From the NCBI GenBank assembly GCA_902583645.1, contig CACHWQ010000011.1:1-46170 (forward strand): DNA of 46,170 nucleotides, in the 5' to 3' direction. Origin of the DNA: an uncultured Pelagibacteraceae bacterium (GTDB lineage: Bacteria; Pseudomonadota; Alphaproteobacteria; Pelagibacterales; Pelagibacteraceae). Made by a program: the position numbers and the translations under genes. A model generated the notes under the pieces. It ran no database searches, was not told the origin of the DNA, and was given only the letters and a program-made list of their open reading frames with translations. Shown here one piece after another: positions 30,047 to 38,818 of the stretch (its first letter is position 1; every line of letters begins with the position of its first letter).

Positions 30047-30527
30047 AACATTAATTTCATTAATAATAATTTCATTATTATTATTAAGTAACTCTTTATC
30101 AGATAATCACGATAATGAACAAAATATTATCGAGAAAGCTAAAGAAATAAATAAAAAGGTAAAAAAAAAGCAAGCATTAAATAGTACAGAAGAGCCATTA
30201 CCATTAAATGATCCATTTGTGGGTGATGCCTCAATGAGCGGTAGAACAGAAGTTACTTTATTAGAAAATAATCAAGCTAGTAATGAACCAAAGTCAGGAC
30301 AAAGTTTATATAATTACAAATTAGTAGGAGTTGTAGCTAGTGAAAGTGATAGTTTTGCGACTCTTATAAACGCAAGTGGAGACACACTTACACTTAAACT
30401 TTTTGAAGAACTAAGCCCAGGTGTTAAATTAGTTGCACTTAATAATAAAGAAGCAGTATTCGAAAGAGATGAAGATTCTTATCTTGTAATAAATTTTAAA
30501 AATCAAATTGTTGAGAGAGCGCGATAA
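30033..30527 (+). CDS. pilP: Pilus assembly protein PilP-like (MshK-like)
   Basis: It starts with a hydrophobic export signal (residues 4-20, no convincing lipobox cysteine). A flexible acidic/lysine-rich linker follows, ending in LPLNDPFVGD, the D-P-F motif typical of PilP/GspC linkers. The C-terminal homology region, a small beta-sandwich, is residues about 95-164 (YNYKLVGVVASESDSFATLINASGD, VFERDEDSYLVI). In the family it binds PilN/PilO and the secretin N-domain. Classical PilP is a lipoprotein; here the secretin instead carries the lipid signal. It ends three bases before the secretin gene. Confidence 0.8.
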   Translation: MTFFKTLISLIIISLLLLSNSLSDNHDNEQNIIEKAKEINKKVKKKQALNSTEEPLPLNDPFVGDASMSGRTEVTLLENNQASNEPKSGQSLYNYKLVGVVASESDSFATLINASGDTLTLKLFEELSPGVKLVALNNKEAVFERDEDSYLVINFKNQIVERAR

Positions 30528-30529
30528 AA

Positions 30530-32110
30530 ATGAATAAAAAAATAAATAAAATAATATTTTTACTGATGATCTCATTTATTGCTTTAACAGGTTGTCAAAC
30601 CATTCAAAAAGATAAATCTAAATTTGGAAAAAAATTTAAACACAATGAACCATTAATAAAAACTGATGTAAAACAACTAGGTAAAGAAGAAATAGATAAA
30701 ACTGTTGAAATGGGACCAACTCCTGTTGAGGGCGATGTAATAAAGTTAAATAAAAGAAAAAAAATCTCATCAGTTAAAGAAAAAAATTATTTATTAATTC
30801 CAGATGATTATGATCTTTTAAAACAAAATGTAACATTTAAATTTCAAAATTTAGATTATAAAGAAGCGATGAACTTAATGGCTAAAATTGGTGATATAAA
30901 TATTATGGTTGGTGAAGATGTTGCTGGATCTGTATCAGCTGAATTAATCGAAGTTCCATGGGACAAAGCATTTAATGCACTTTTAGATGTTAAAAGTTAT
31001 GCAGCAGATATTGATGTTGCTAGTAATATTATAAGAGTAGCAACACCTTCTACTTTAACATCTCAAGAAAGTTATAAATCAGCCAGAGCTTCGGCAGTTA
31101 AGAAAAAAATTGAAATAGAAGACTCGGTAGAACCTATAGTTTCAGAAATTTTTAGATTATATTATATCTCTCCCGCTGAAGCTAAAGCTACAATGTTAGA
31201 ACTATTTACGCAAACGGCTGGTACAGGAAGTTTTGTTCCAATCCAAGTAACTGAGGAAAATACTACAAGATCAATTATTGTAAGAGGAAAAGAAAAAGAT
31301 TTAGATGTAGTGGATAAAGTTATAAGAGAAATTGATGTTAGAACTAAGCAAGTATTAATTGAGGCATTTATAGTTGATGCAACTTCAAAATTTGAGAGAA
31401 GATTAGCAGCTAAACTTGGAGGAGCTTACTCAAGAAAAAGTTTAAGAATGGCTGGTACAGGGGGAGATGGACCGACTGTAACTTCTGGTGTAAGTGGAAG
31501 CGAAGGTGCAGATTTTACCTCAGACACAGCAGCAATTACCAGCGCTGGATCAGGGGGTCAGGATGCAATATTGAATTTTAATGCTTCAGGTAACATACCT
31601 CAAACTGCTGGCCTAGGTATATTGAAGAAAACACCCGCTGCAATATTAAGAATTCAGTTAGAGGCTTTACAATCAGAACAACAAACAAGAATTATATCAA
31701 ATCCAAAATTATTTTCTTTAAATAATCAGCCGGCATCTATAACGCAAGGTATCCAAATACAAGTACCAGGTAGTGGAGATAGCCCAGTTACATTTAAAGA
31801 TGCAAATTTAAAAATGCAGGTCACTCCAAATATAATAGGTGACGGAAATATTCTTTTAGATATTCAGGTAAATAATGACTCTCCAGGGGGATCAGGTAGT
31901 ATAAATACTATGGAAATAAACACTAAATTACTTATTGCTGATGGAGATATAGTTGTAATCGGTGGAATTAAAAAAAATGTCGTTACAGATCAGCTAGATA
32001 GTGTTCCTGGTCTTAACAAAGTGCCAGTTTTAGGTAAAATCTTCTCAGGAAAATCAAAAGAGGATGATTTGACTGAACTTCTGGTGTTTATAGCTCCAAG
32101 GGTACTTTAA
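30530..32110 (+). CDS. pilQ: Lipoprotein secretin, MshL/PilQ-like
   Basis: This forms the outer-membrane gate of the pilus. A lipoprotein signal ends in LTGC (C22), so the subunits should be self-targeting, as for MshL-type secretins, and need no separate pilotin. Residues about 95-180 are an STN/N0 domain (VTFKFQNLDYKEAMNLMAKIG, EVPWDKAFNALL). An N1 domain runs to about 270 (IIVRGKEKDLDVVDKVIREID). The secretin core (VLIEAFIVDATSKF, SNPKLFSLNNQPASITQG, LLIADGDIVVIGGI, VPGLNKVPVLGKIF) ends in the typical TELLVFIAPRVL. A Gly/Ser-rich insert (GSGGQ) marks the gate. At 526 residues it is short for PilQ but right for MshL. No AMIN domain is seen. Confidence 0.88.
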   Translation: MNKKINKIIFLLMISFIALTGCQTIQKDKSKFGKKFKHNEPLIKTDVKQLGKEEIDKTVEMGPTPVEGDVIKLNKRKKISSVKEKNYLLIPDDYDLLKQNVTFKFQNLDYKEAMNLMAKIGDINIMVGEDVAGSVSAELIEVPWDKAFNALLDVKSYAADIDVASNIIRVATPSTLTSQESYKSARASAVKKKIEIEDSVEPIVSEIFRLYYISPAEAKATMLELFTQTAGTGSFVPIQVTEENTTRSIIVRGKEKDLDVVDKVIREIDVRTKQVLIEAFIVDATSKFERRLAAKLGGAYSRKSLRMAGTGGDGPTVTSGVSGSEGADFTSDTAAITSAGSGGQDAILNFNASGNIPQTAGLGILKKTPAAILRIQLEALQSEQQTRIISNPKLFSLNNQPASITQGIQIQVPGSGDSPVTFKDANLKMQVTPNIIGDGNILLDIQVNNDSPGGSGSINTMEINTKLLIADGDIVVIGGIKKNVVTDQLDSVPGLNKVPVLGKIFSGKSKEDDLTELLVFIAPRVL

Positions 32111-32115
32111 TTGTT

Positions 32116-33867
32116 ATGTTAAAAATTAGTAGAGAAAGCGAAATAAATTTAATTAATGTCTTAATAGATAATGACGTTATATCTGGCAAAGATTTAATTA
32201 GTATTAAAAAAAATAGTACAGAGGGTAACAAGTCACAAATAGAAGCTGTATTTGATTTAAAGCTTACTGATGAAGATAAGATTTTACAACTTTTAGTAAA
32301 AGAACAAAATCTTGAGGTGCAAGACTTATCAAAAATTGAAATTTCTGATGATATTAAAGCTGTATTACCATCAAATTATATTAAAGTAAATTTTGTAGCA
32401 CCTTTTAAGATAGATGGAAAAACTCTTCACATAGCTATACCAGATAGTTCAAAACTTGGTTTAATGAGAAATCTTAAAGCGATTACAAAAAAAAATATCG
32501 AATTACACGGAGCTAAAATAACTCAAATTTCTGAATTTATAGAAAAATTGACTAGTGGAAGCGGTGAAGTTACTGCAGCTACAATTAGAGAAGAAAATAA
32601 AGAAAAGACAAAAACTTTTGACTCTGATTTAGGAGAAGCAGGAGAAGTTCTAGAAAATGCACCGGAAGAAGATATTGAAGCAATAGAGAATGAATCTGAG
32701 GTTATTAAGTTTAGTACTGCAGTTGTAGCAGATGCAATTAAATCAGGTGTCAGTGATATTCATATAGAGCCATACAGGTTTTCATCAAGAGTTAGATATC
32801 GTTTAGATGGAATGCTTCAAGAACAAGAGCAATACAGAAAATTTTTACATGATAACTATGGTGCAGTTGTTACAAGATTTAAGATAATGGGTAAGCTAGA
32901 TATTGCTGAAAGAAGACTGCCCCAAGATGGTGCAATAAATTTTAAGATTGAAGGAAAAGTTGTCGACTTACGATTATCTATATTACCTACTGCGAACAAT
33001 GAAAGAATTGTTATGCGGGTACTTAATAAAGATGCGGGAGATATAACTCTAGAGCAATTAAATTTTGAAGATGCAGATTTAAAGAATTTAAGAAAATCAA
33101 TTCATAGTACCCAAGGATTAGTATTAGTTACTGGTCCAACTGGATCTGGTAAATCAACTACATTGTACAGTATATTAAAAGAGGTAAGTAAACCCCATCT
33201 TAATATTTTAACAGCTGAAGATCCTGTCGAATATGAACTTGATGGTGTCGGACAAGTTCAAATTAAAGATGATATAGGACTAACTTTTGCATCAGCTTTA
33301 AGATCTTTTTTAAGACAAGACCCAGAAGTAATACTTGTTGGAGAAATGCGGGATAAAGAAACAGTTGATATTGGATTGAAGGCAGCATTAACAGGGCACT
33401 TAGTATTCAGCACACTTCATACTAATGATGCGCCAAGCACAATTACTAGATTACAGAACATGGGTACTCCAGACTATTTAATAAGTGCAGCTTGCCAATT
33501 AGTTTTAGCACAAAGACTTGCAAGAAGAACTTGTAAAGAGTGTAGAATTCCTGACGAAGATGTAACTCCGAAAGTTTTACAAGATTTAGGATTTTCCCCA
33601 GAACAAGCTTCGAGAGCTAAGGCCTTTAAAGGGAAGGGTTGTCCAAAATGTAAAGATACTGGTTACAAAGGTCGTCAAGGTATTTATGAAATATTAGTTG
33701 TTTCGAAACCATTGAAAGAAGCAATATTAAGACAAGCTACAACACCTGAACTTAGAGAAATTGCAATCAAAGAAGGTTTCCAGACAATGCAAGATATGGG
33801 AAGAAGACTAATTTCTTCTGGAGATCTTAATTTTAGAGAGTACGAAAGAGTTCTTACTTCTGATTAA
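32116..33867 (+). CDS. pilB: Pilus extension ATPase PilB/MshE-like
   Basis: This cytoplasmic hexameric motor powers pilin polymerisation. The N-terminal GspE/MshE domain spans residues about 1-150 but lacks the Arg-Leu-Gly c-di-GMP-binding motif of MshE. The catalytic part has Walker A GPTGSGKST at about 340, an Asp box (LTAEDPVEYELDG), Walker B (RQDPEVILVGEMRD), His boxes (GHLVFSTLHTND) and the zinc motif CKEC (473-476) with CPKC (509-512), which is specific to PilB/GspE-type extension motors. Total 583 residues, normal length. It follows the secretin by five bases and precedes pilC by eight. Confidence 0.94.
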   Translation: MLKISRESEINLINVLIDNDVISGKDLISIKKNSTEGNKSQIEAVFDLKLTDEDKILQLLVKEQNLEVQDLSKIEISDDIKAVLPSNYIKVNFVAPFKIDGKTLHIAIPDSSKLGLMRNLKAITKKNIELHGAKITQISEFIEKLTSGSGEVTAATIREENKEKTKTFDSDLGEAGEVLENAPEEDIEAIENESEVIKFSTAVVADAIKSGVSDIHIEPYRFSSRVRYRLDGMLQEQEQYRKFLHDNYGAVVTRFKIMGKLDIAERRLPQDGAINFKIEGKVVDLRLSILPTANNERIVMRVLNKDAGDITLEQLNFEDADLKNLRKSIHSTQGLVLVTGPTGSGKSTTLYSILKEVSKPHLNILTAEDPVEYELDGVGQVQIKDDIGLTFASALRSFLRQDPEVILVGEMRDKETVDIGLKAALTGHLVFSTLHTNDAPSTITRLQNMGTPDYLISAACQLVLAQRLARRTCKECRIPDEDVTPKVLQDLGFSPEQASRAKAFKGKGCPKCKDTGYKGRQGIYEILVVSKPLKEAILRQATTPELREIAIKEGFQTMQDMGRRLISSGDLNFREYERVLTSD

Positions 33868-33875
33868 ATTATTTT

Positions 33876-35123
33876 ATGGAAATTTATACTTACAAGGGTA
33901 TTTCTGATGGTAAATATGTAGAAGGAGATATTGAGGCTCTTAATCTAGATGAAGCATCTCATAAACTTAAAGAGCAAAAAGTTATTATTACCAATCTTAT
34001 AAAAGGTAAAAAGAAAAAAACTGAAAAATCAGCGGAAAAGAAAAAAGGCTTTTCTCTACCATTTTTAGGCAAAAGTAAGAAAATTAAAATTGAAGAAATC
34101 TTAATATTTACAAAACAATTCGCAACAATGGTAAGGGCTGGACTCCCAATTTTGCAGGTTCTATCAATGTTAAGAGACCAGCTAGAAGGCCCAGCAATTA
34201 AAGATGTTGTTGAAGATATTAGAAAAAGTTTGGAGGGTGGTGTAACTCTATCAAAGTGCTTCGAAAAGTACCCGCAACATTTTGATAACGTTTACGTAAA
34301 TTTAATTAAAGCCGGTGAGGCAAGTGGTAAATTAGATGTCTTTCTATTTAAAGTATTAGAAGCCATTGAGAAAAAAGAGAAAATTAAAAAGAAAATTAAA
34401 GGTGCATTGATGTATCCAAGTATAATGTTCTCAGTTGCAATAACTGTAACAGCATTCATGTTAGTTAAAGTAGTACCAATATTTGCAGAAATGTATTCAG
34501 GTATGGGTTTAGAATTACCTGCCGCAACAGCTACAATAATGGGCATGAGTGATTTTTTAAGAGGCACTGGTGGTAAAATAATACTTTTTGGTGGTATCGC
34601 TTTTTACTTTGGATTTAATTTTGCAATTAAAAAAAGCGCTGCCATTAAATACAGATGGCACAAACAAGTTTTAAAATTACCTTTATTCGGAGAAATGATA
34701 TTAAAATCAATGTTGGCGAGAGTTTCTTTAATTCTTGGAAATTTAAGTGCCGCAGGTGTAAATTTATTAGAAAGTTTAGAAATAGCAAAATCAGTGAGCA
34801 GTAACGTTGTTGTACTTGAAGCCCTTGAAAACGTAAAAAAAGGAGTTTTCTCAGGAGACACATTAACAAAATTGTTTTTAAAAGAACCTTTATTTCCACC
34901 AACGTTTAGTCAATTAATTTCTGTGGGTGAGCAAACAGGACAACTTGATGAAATGTTTAACTCAGTTGCAAAATACTATGAAGAAGAATTTGACCAAACA
35001 GTAGATAATATGTCTGCATTAATTGAACCTATAATGATTGTATTTATGGGAGTTATGATTGGTGGTTTAATGATAGCTATGTATTCACCAATATTTAACG
35101 TTGGTGCATTAATGGGAAGTTAA
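33876..35123 (+). CDS. pilC: Pilus inner-membrane platform protein PilC/MshG-like
   Basis: The platform couples PilB and PilT to pilin insertion. Two T2SF domains are visible: residues about 72-195 (LIFTKQFATMVRAGLPILQVLSMLRDQ) and 275-400 (MLARVSLILGNLSAAGVNLLESLEIAKSV). Three membrane helices follow the usual pattern (about 188-210, 232-250 and 385-407). The region before the first domain is lysine-rich (GKKKKTEKSAEKKK). Length 415 is typical. Its stop lies 3 bases from the convergent stop of the RsbW-like gene. Confidence 0.93.
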   Translation: MEIYTYKGISDGKYVEGDIEALNLDEASHKLKEQKVIITNLIKGKKKKTEKSAEKKKGFSLPFLGKSKKIKIEEILIFTKQFATMVRAGLPILQVLSMLRDQLEGPAIKDVVEDIRKSLEGGVTLSKCFEKYPQHFDNVYVNLIKAGEASGKLDVFLFKVLEAIEKKEKIKKKIKGALMYPSIMFSVAITVTAFMLVKVVPIFAEMYSGMGLELPAATATIMGMSDFLRGTGGKIILFGGIAFYFGFNFAIKKSAAIKYRWHKQVLKLPLFGEMILKSMLARVSLILGNLSAAGVNLLESLEIAKSVSSNVVVLEALENVKKGVFSGDTLTKLFLKEPLFPPTFSQLISVGEQTGQLDEMFNSVAKYYEEEFDQTVDNMSALIEPIMIVFMGVMIGGLMIAMYSPIFNVGALMGS

Positions 35124-35126
35124 GAT

Positions 35127-35558
35127 TTATAATTGTTTTGTTAAAACCAAATGATTAATCCAAGGTTTTTTACCATCCTTAAATTCTACAGCATCCATTA
35201 TTTCTTGAATAAAAAAGGTTCCAAGTCCACCTGGTTTAACATTATCAATTTCTCTATGTTTTACTTTCTTTGGATCAACAGGCGTTCCTCTGTCATAAAA
35301 AGCAATTTGCAGTTTATTATTCTCACAACTTATTTGAACAACCATTAATTCAGTAGGATTTGCAGAATTTTTAAAAGCATGTTTAACAATATTTTGTGCA
35401 GCTTCAGCAATAGCTAATACCAATTCATCTTTTAGATCTTCTTGAATATTAAGTTTTTCGAAAACTTCTCTGCAAAACGTTCTTACTTCTTTTAAACTAG
35501 AAGAATTTACTAAAAAGGCTTTCTTTTCTATATGGTCTTGGTGAGCAATTTCACTCAT
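35127..35558 (-). CDS. RsbW/SpoIIAB-type serine kinase (anti-sigma factor family)
   Basis: This 143-residue GHKL ATPase belongs to the family that phosphorylates STAS antagonists and binds a sigma factor or another target. The N box is ELVLAIAEAAQNIVKHAF (E-A-x-N near residue 50), the G1 box is FYDRGTP, and the G2 loop is PGGLGTFFIQEIMDAVEF. All ATP-binding residues appear intact. It is the third gene of a minus-strand operon after two STAS genes, four bases downstream of the second. No sigma factor is encoded in this window, so its output partner is unknown. Confidence 0.92.
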   Translation of the reverse strand: MSEIAHQDHIEKKAFLVNSSSLKEVRTFCREVFEKLNIQEDLKDELVLAIAEAAQNIVKHAFKNSANPTELMVVQISCENNKLQIAFYDRGTPVDPKKVKHREIDNVKPGGLGTFFIQEIMDAVEFKDGKKPWINHLVLTKQL

Positions 35559-35562
35559 GAAT

Positions 35563-35862
35563 TTATTCCAAATTTAATATTTGTTCTAACTTAGCCATCA
35601 TAATAACTTTTAGAACTGATTTGCTCACATCCTTGATAATAACTTTGGTACTTTTTTCTAATGCTCTTTGATGACTTTCTATTAAAACTGAAATTCCTGA
35701 CGAGTCCATGTATTGAACTTGACTTAAATTTAAATGAACTTCTTTACCGCTATCAATTACTGGAAAAATTATTTCTTTTGCTTTCTCTGTTACATCCATG
35801 TCTATTTCTCCATCAAGATGTACAGTGCTTATATTTCCCTCTTCCGTAACTTTATAACTCAT
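35563..35862 (-). CDS. STAS-domain anti-sigma factor antagonist (second copy)
   Basis: A 99-residue single-domain STAS protein of the SpoIIAA/RsbV type. GEIDMDVTEKAKEIIFPVID is the N-terminal strand-helix. YMDSSGISVLIES carries the serine that the kinase phosphorylates and that SpoIIE-type phosphatases dephosphorylate. It is closely similar to the adjacent gene at 35859-36143, with which it overlaps by four bases, so the pair is a tandem duplication. Its C-terminus (KLEQILNLE) is slightly longer than its twin's. Confidence 0.92.
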   Translation of the reverse strand: MSYKVTEEGNISTVHLDGEIDMDVTEKAKEIIFPVIDSGKEVHLNLSQVQYMDSSGISVLIESHQRALEKSTKVIIKDVSKSVLKVIMMAKLEQILNLE

Positions 35863-36143
35863 AAAAATTTTCTCGCCATTGATAAAACTTTTTCTACAGG
35901 TTTACTTACCTCTATTAACTCAAACTTTGTACTTTTTTTTTCAGCAAGTTGTTTACTTTCTATAAGCACGGAAATACCAGATGAGTCCATATAATCTACT
36001 CTACTTAAATTAACTTGAACACTTTTTCCATTCTCAATTAAAGGTAAAATTGTCTGTCTTGCTTTGTCAGCTACTTCCATATCAATCTCACCATTAAGAT
36101 GAACGACACTGATATTATTTATTTCCTCTACTTTATACGTCAT
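35859..36143 (-). CDS. STAS-domain anti-sigma factor antagonist (first copy)
   Basis: This is the first gene of the minus-strand partner-switching operon. The domain starts MTYKVEEINNISVVHLNGEID and contains the phospho-serine loop YMDSSGISVLIES. The frame stays open to an ATG at 36182, but alignment to the twin protein (MSYKVTEEGNIS) shows that the ATG at 36143 is the true start, giving 94 residues. The surface helix after the serine loop differs between the twins (ESKQLAEKKSTKF against ESHQRALEKSTKV), so kinase or phosphatase preference could differ. It is divergent from the pilin gene, with 139 bases between the starts. Confidence 0.92.
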   Translation of the reverse strand: MTYKVEEINNISVVHLNGEIDMEVADKARQTILPLIENGKSVQVNLSRVDYMDSSGISVLIESKQLAEKKSTKFELIEVSKPVEKVLSMARKFL

Positions 36144-36282
36144 AAGTTTCAAGTTAGGCTCAATTTGAGCATAATTTAACACATATTCAAATTTCTTATA
36201 TTTTATACACCTTTTTTAATATTTACATAATCAAAATTTATTATTAAAGTTTCTCAATAAATATTTATAAAAAGAGGTTTTA

Positions 36283-36792
36283 ATGAAAAAAAATAATAAT
36301 AAAGGTTTTACTCTTATTGAGCTACTAGTTGTTGTAGCGATTATAGGAATTTTAGCAGCTGTTGGCGTTGTTGCCTACAATGGCTACATATCATCAGCGA
36401 AGAAAAATGCAGTAAAAGCTATTCATAACAATGTTATGAAATATATTGCATCAGAGTACACCAAGTGTTCAATCGATGACAGCGACACTATAATGAAAAA
36501 AGGTGGCGCAGGTGGAGTAGATTGTGATGATGGAAATATTGTAGCAAGCGATATGACAGATCATTTAGCAAATGAAGACAATTCACCAATTGAGGATAAA
36601 AATCCATACAGCAGTGGTAATATGGCAGTTCAAGCAGGAACAGGTGATGCATTTTCGTCTGGTACAATTACCATTTCTCCAACGTCTGATAGTTTGATTA
36701 CCATCACAACATGTTTTGGTAATGGTAAGACGGAAGAACCATGTGACGCAGATGGTGATTTTGTTTTAAAGAATACAGTAACTGTTGAATAA
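36283..36792 (+). CDS. pilA: Type IV major pilin
   Basis: The prepilin leader MKKNNNKG is followed by FTLIELLVVVAIIGILAAVGVVAY, with the +5 glutamate and textbook N-terminal helix. The mature protein has about 161 residues. Cysteines are CS near residue 60, DCDDG near 85, and TTCFGNGKTEEPC near the end, which forms the C-terminal disulfide-bonded loop of pilins. The surface part is acidic and Gly/Ser-rich. A good AGAGG ribosome site lies about 6 bases before the ATG. It lies immediately after the pilus block and in front of a hairpin terminator, which fits separate high-level transcription. Confidence 0.93.
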   Translation: MKKNNNKGFTLIELLVVVAIIGILAAVGVVAYNGYISSAKKNAVKAIHNNVMKYIASEYTKCSIDDSDTIMKKGGAGGVDCDDGNIVASDMTDHLANEDNSPIEDKNPYSSGNMAVQAGTGDAFSSGTITISPTSDSLITITTCFGNGKTEEPCDADGDFVLKNTVTVE

Positions 36793-37249
36793 TAATCTAA
36801 ATTGTTTTTATAAAAGCTCGGGCAAAAGCCCGGGCTTTTCATTAATCGAACTAATGGTTGTAGTTGCGATTATTGGTATCTTAGCAACAGTAAGCGTCGT
36901 TGCTTACAGTGGTTATATTTCATCTTCAAAAAAAACTACAATGAGAAGTTTAATGCAGGCAGTGGCTCTTGCTGAGTCAGAATGGTATGCAGAGACTGGT
37001 TCGTATTTAACAAATTCAGAAGATGAAACCTGTAATCCTAGCAACGCTGCAATTGAAACTATAAATGAAAACCTTTTTGAAGATGAAGATGTAATACCCG
37101 ACGATTTAGGTTGGACAATGTGCGTTGCATCTGCCGCTGGTGGAGGATCATTTCAAATTTTTGCTGAAAAAGATAATGGCGATCCAACCGAGGATGTAAT
37201 GTGCCTTAACAGAAATGGCACAATACGTGAAGGTGGTGAATGCAGTTAG
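36785..37249 (+). CDS. Second pilin gene without a normal start, leader encoded in a hairpin
   Basis: The mature region FSLIELMVVVAIIGILATVSVVAY is a pilin N-helix nearly identical to the major pilin's, followed by a different globular domain (YAETGSYLTNSEDETC, AGGGSFQIFAEKDNG) with three or four cysteines. The only in-frame initiator upstream is TTG at 36785, which overlaps the end of the major pilin by eight bases and has no ribosome site. The leader before the cleavage glycine (SSGKSPG) is encoded by the arms of a strong stem-loop at 36812-36839. Either TTG or re-initiation after the first pilin starts it, or it is a start-less cassette. Paralogue with recent N-terminal kinship. Confidence 0.75.
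   Translation: MNNNLNCFYKSSGKSPGFSLIELMVVVAIIGILATVSVVAYSGYISSSKKTTMRSLMQAVALAESEWYAETGSYLTNSEDETCNPSNAAIETINENLFEDEDVIPDDLGWTMCVASAAGGGSFQIFAEKDNGDPTEDVMCLNRNGTIREGGECS
36812..36839 (+). terminator. GC-rich stem-loop after the major pilin, inside the second pilin leader
   Basis: The 12-base arms AAAAGCTCGGGC and GCCCGGGCTTTT enclose an AAAA loop, with only one G-U wobble. This is by far the most GC-rich stem in the window and starts 19 bases after the major pilin stop, the position of an intrinsic terminator. The T tract is only four bases and belongs to the stem, so leakage is expected. It lies wholly within the leader codons of the second pilin, so it would set the ratio of the two pilins. 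Confidence 0.75.
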
Positions 37250-37377
37250 TATTAATTGATCTATTTATATAAGATAGTCAACCTAAATTATCCATTTATC
37301 AAAGACATTTTAGAAAAAAAAATAATTGATATTTCCATTTATTAAAATATTCTCAGCTAAGTTTGGATATCAGTAAA

Positions 37378-38679
37378 ATGTACAATTTTAAAAAACTATC
37401 GGTAATTTTATTAGTTAGTTCTTTGTTTTTTACAAAAGCTATTTCATCTGAAAAAAACATCACTTACATGCAGATACTCCAAAAACCAAATGATTTAGAA
37501 TTAAATATAAAGTATGCGCAGCAACAAGGGAAAATGGGTAATTTTAAACAAACAATTTCTACTTTGGAAAGATTAAACATGGTTTACCCAGATAATATTG
37601 AAATCAAAATGTATTTACTTTCTGTTCTCGTACAAGCCGACTCTCCTGATAAAGCTTTAACGATAATTGATGAAATAAAAAAAAATGAGGACGCAACTGA
37701 GGATGATTTATTAACAGTTGCAGATATAGAAAAAGAATTAGAGGATAGAGCAAGACCCAAGCTGTGGAGTTTTGTTGCAGGAGTGAACTGGGGACTTTCT
37801 CAAAGCAATAATGTGAATAACATTTCAAAAACTAGATTAGCATTAACCTCTGATAAAATTGACGTATCAACATCCCCAATGCATGATAGAACTTATTCTG
37901 CAAGCACAGATTTATCAGCAGTAAGAAGAATAGGAGAAGACTCCTCATTTTTAATGAGTGCAAGCGTTTCAGACTCCCGCCAAGTTATCGAAACAGGTGA
38001 TGATGTTGAAGGATATTCTTTCACTACCGCTTATGATACTACAATTGGTAACCAAGGTATTTCGATCTTCGCAATGGCAAGCAAATCAGATTATATTGAT
38101 GATGCAGATAGTTATTCAAGTATGTTTGGATTATCAGGTTTTTTTCCAAGCGGTGACAGAAGTACTTATAATTATTCATATAATTATTCAGATTCAAAAG
38201 GTAACCACAACTCATCAGATACAACAGCAAATGAGACTAATGCAATAGGACACAGCTTTAATATAGGACACGATTATGCATTAAGTGAAATTGCATCAAC
38301 AAGTACAGGACTTGGATATAGTATATCTGAGAATAAAGTTGGAATGAATGATTATGAAACCTTTGAATTTAATATAAGATTAAATTTAAATTTACCGTTT
38401 GCATATGTATCAATTGGTGACGCTATTTCATTTAATGATTATTTTGAACCTGATACGAGCGTTTACTCGAAAAAAATAAGAACAGATATTTCAAATACGT
38501 TTGACGTCATAGTGCTTAAACCATTAGGTGATTTTTTACCACTTTTAGATCCAAACAAATTAATAAACTTATCTTTTTCATATGACAAAACGGTTTCTGA
38601 GGCAAATATCATCAACTTTGATTATGAGGCAGAATCTGTTGCTTTTGGTATTTCAAGATCTTTTAATTTAAGACCTTAA
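37378..38679 (+). CDS. TPR-like periplasmic domain plus outer-membrane beta-barrel protein
   Basis: A signal peptide (residues 1-22, ending near KAISSE) leads into a short tetratricopeptide-like helical region, residues about 28-120 (NDLELNIKYAQQQGKMGNFKQTISTLERL, MVYPDNIEIKMYLLSVLVQADSPDKALTII). Then come about 300 residues of alternating, Ser/Asp/Tyr-rich amphipathic strands ending in aromatic FGISRSFNL. This is the layout of TPR-barrel outer-membrane proteins related to surface-lipoprotein exporters. A TTG at 37363 extends the frame; I use the ATG at 37378, which begins the signal peptide. It lies between the pilins and the FecR gene and is probably part of the FecR-CHASE2 set. Exact family uncertain. 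Confidence 0.72.
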   Translation: MYNFKKLSVILLVSSLFFTKAISSEKNITYMQILQKPNDLELNIKYAQQQGKMGNFKQTISTLERLNMVYPDNIEIKMYLLSVLVQADSPDKALTIIDEIKKNEDATEDDLLTVADIEKELEDRARPKLWSFVAGVNWGLSQSNNVNNISKTRLALTSDKIDVSTSPMHDRTYSASTDLSAVRRIGEDSSFLMSASVSDSRQVIETGDDVEGYSFTTAYDTTIGNQGISIFAMASKSDYIDDADSYSSMFGLSGFFPSGDRSTYNYSYNYSDSKGNHNSSDTTANETNAIGHSFNIGHDYALSEIASTSTGLGYSISENKVGMNDYETFEFNIRLNLNLPFAYVSIGDAISFNDYFEPDTSVYSKKIRTDISNTFDVIVLKPLGDFLPLLDPNKLINLSFSYDKTVSEANIINFDYEAESVAFGISRSFNLRP

Positions 38680-38818
38680 AAAAACACTAAATTTGTTTTA
38701 AATTAAATAATCTAAGTTTTAATTGAGCTTTTAATATATAATAATAGTTGAAAAAAACCCAAAGTGAGTAAAATATATGTTTTTTGAAATAAAAAGATTG
38801 ATATAGTTCATGGTGTAT

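Noticed and set aside
37378..38679. Calling the barrel protein a Slam surface-lipoprotein exporter
   Set aside because: The TPR-barrel layout is similar, but I cannot identify family-specific motifs, and its likely role with FecR/CHASE2 is different.
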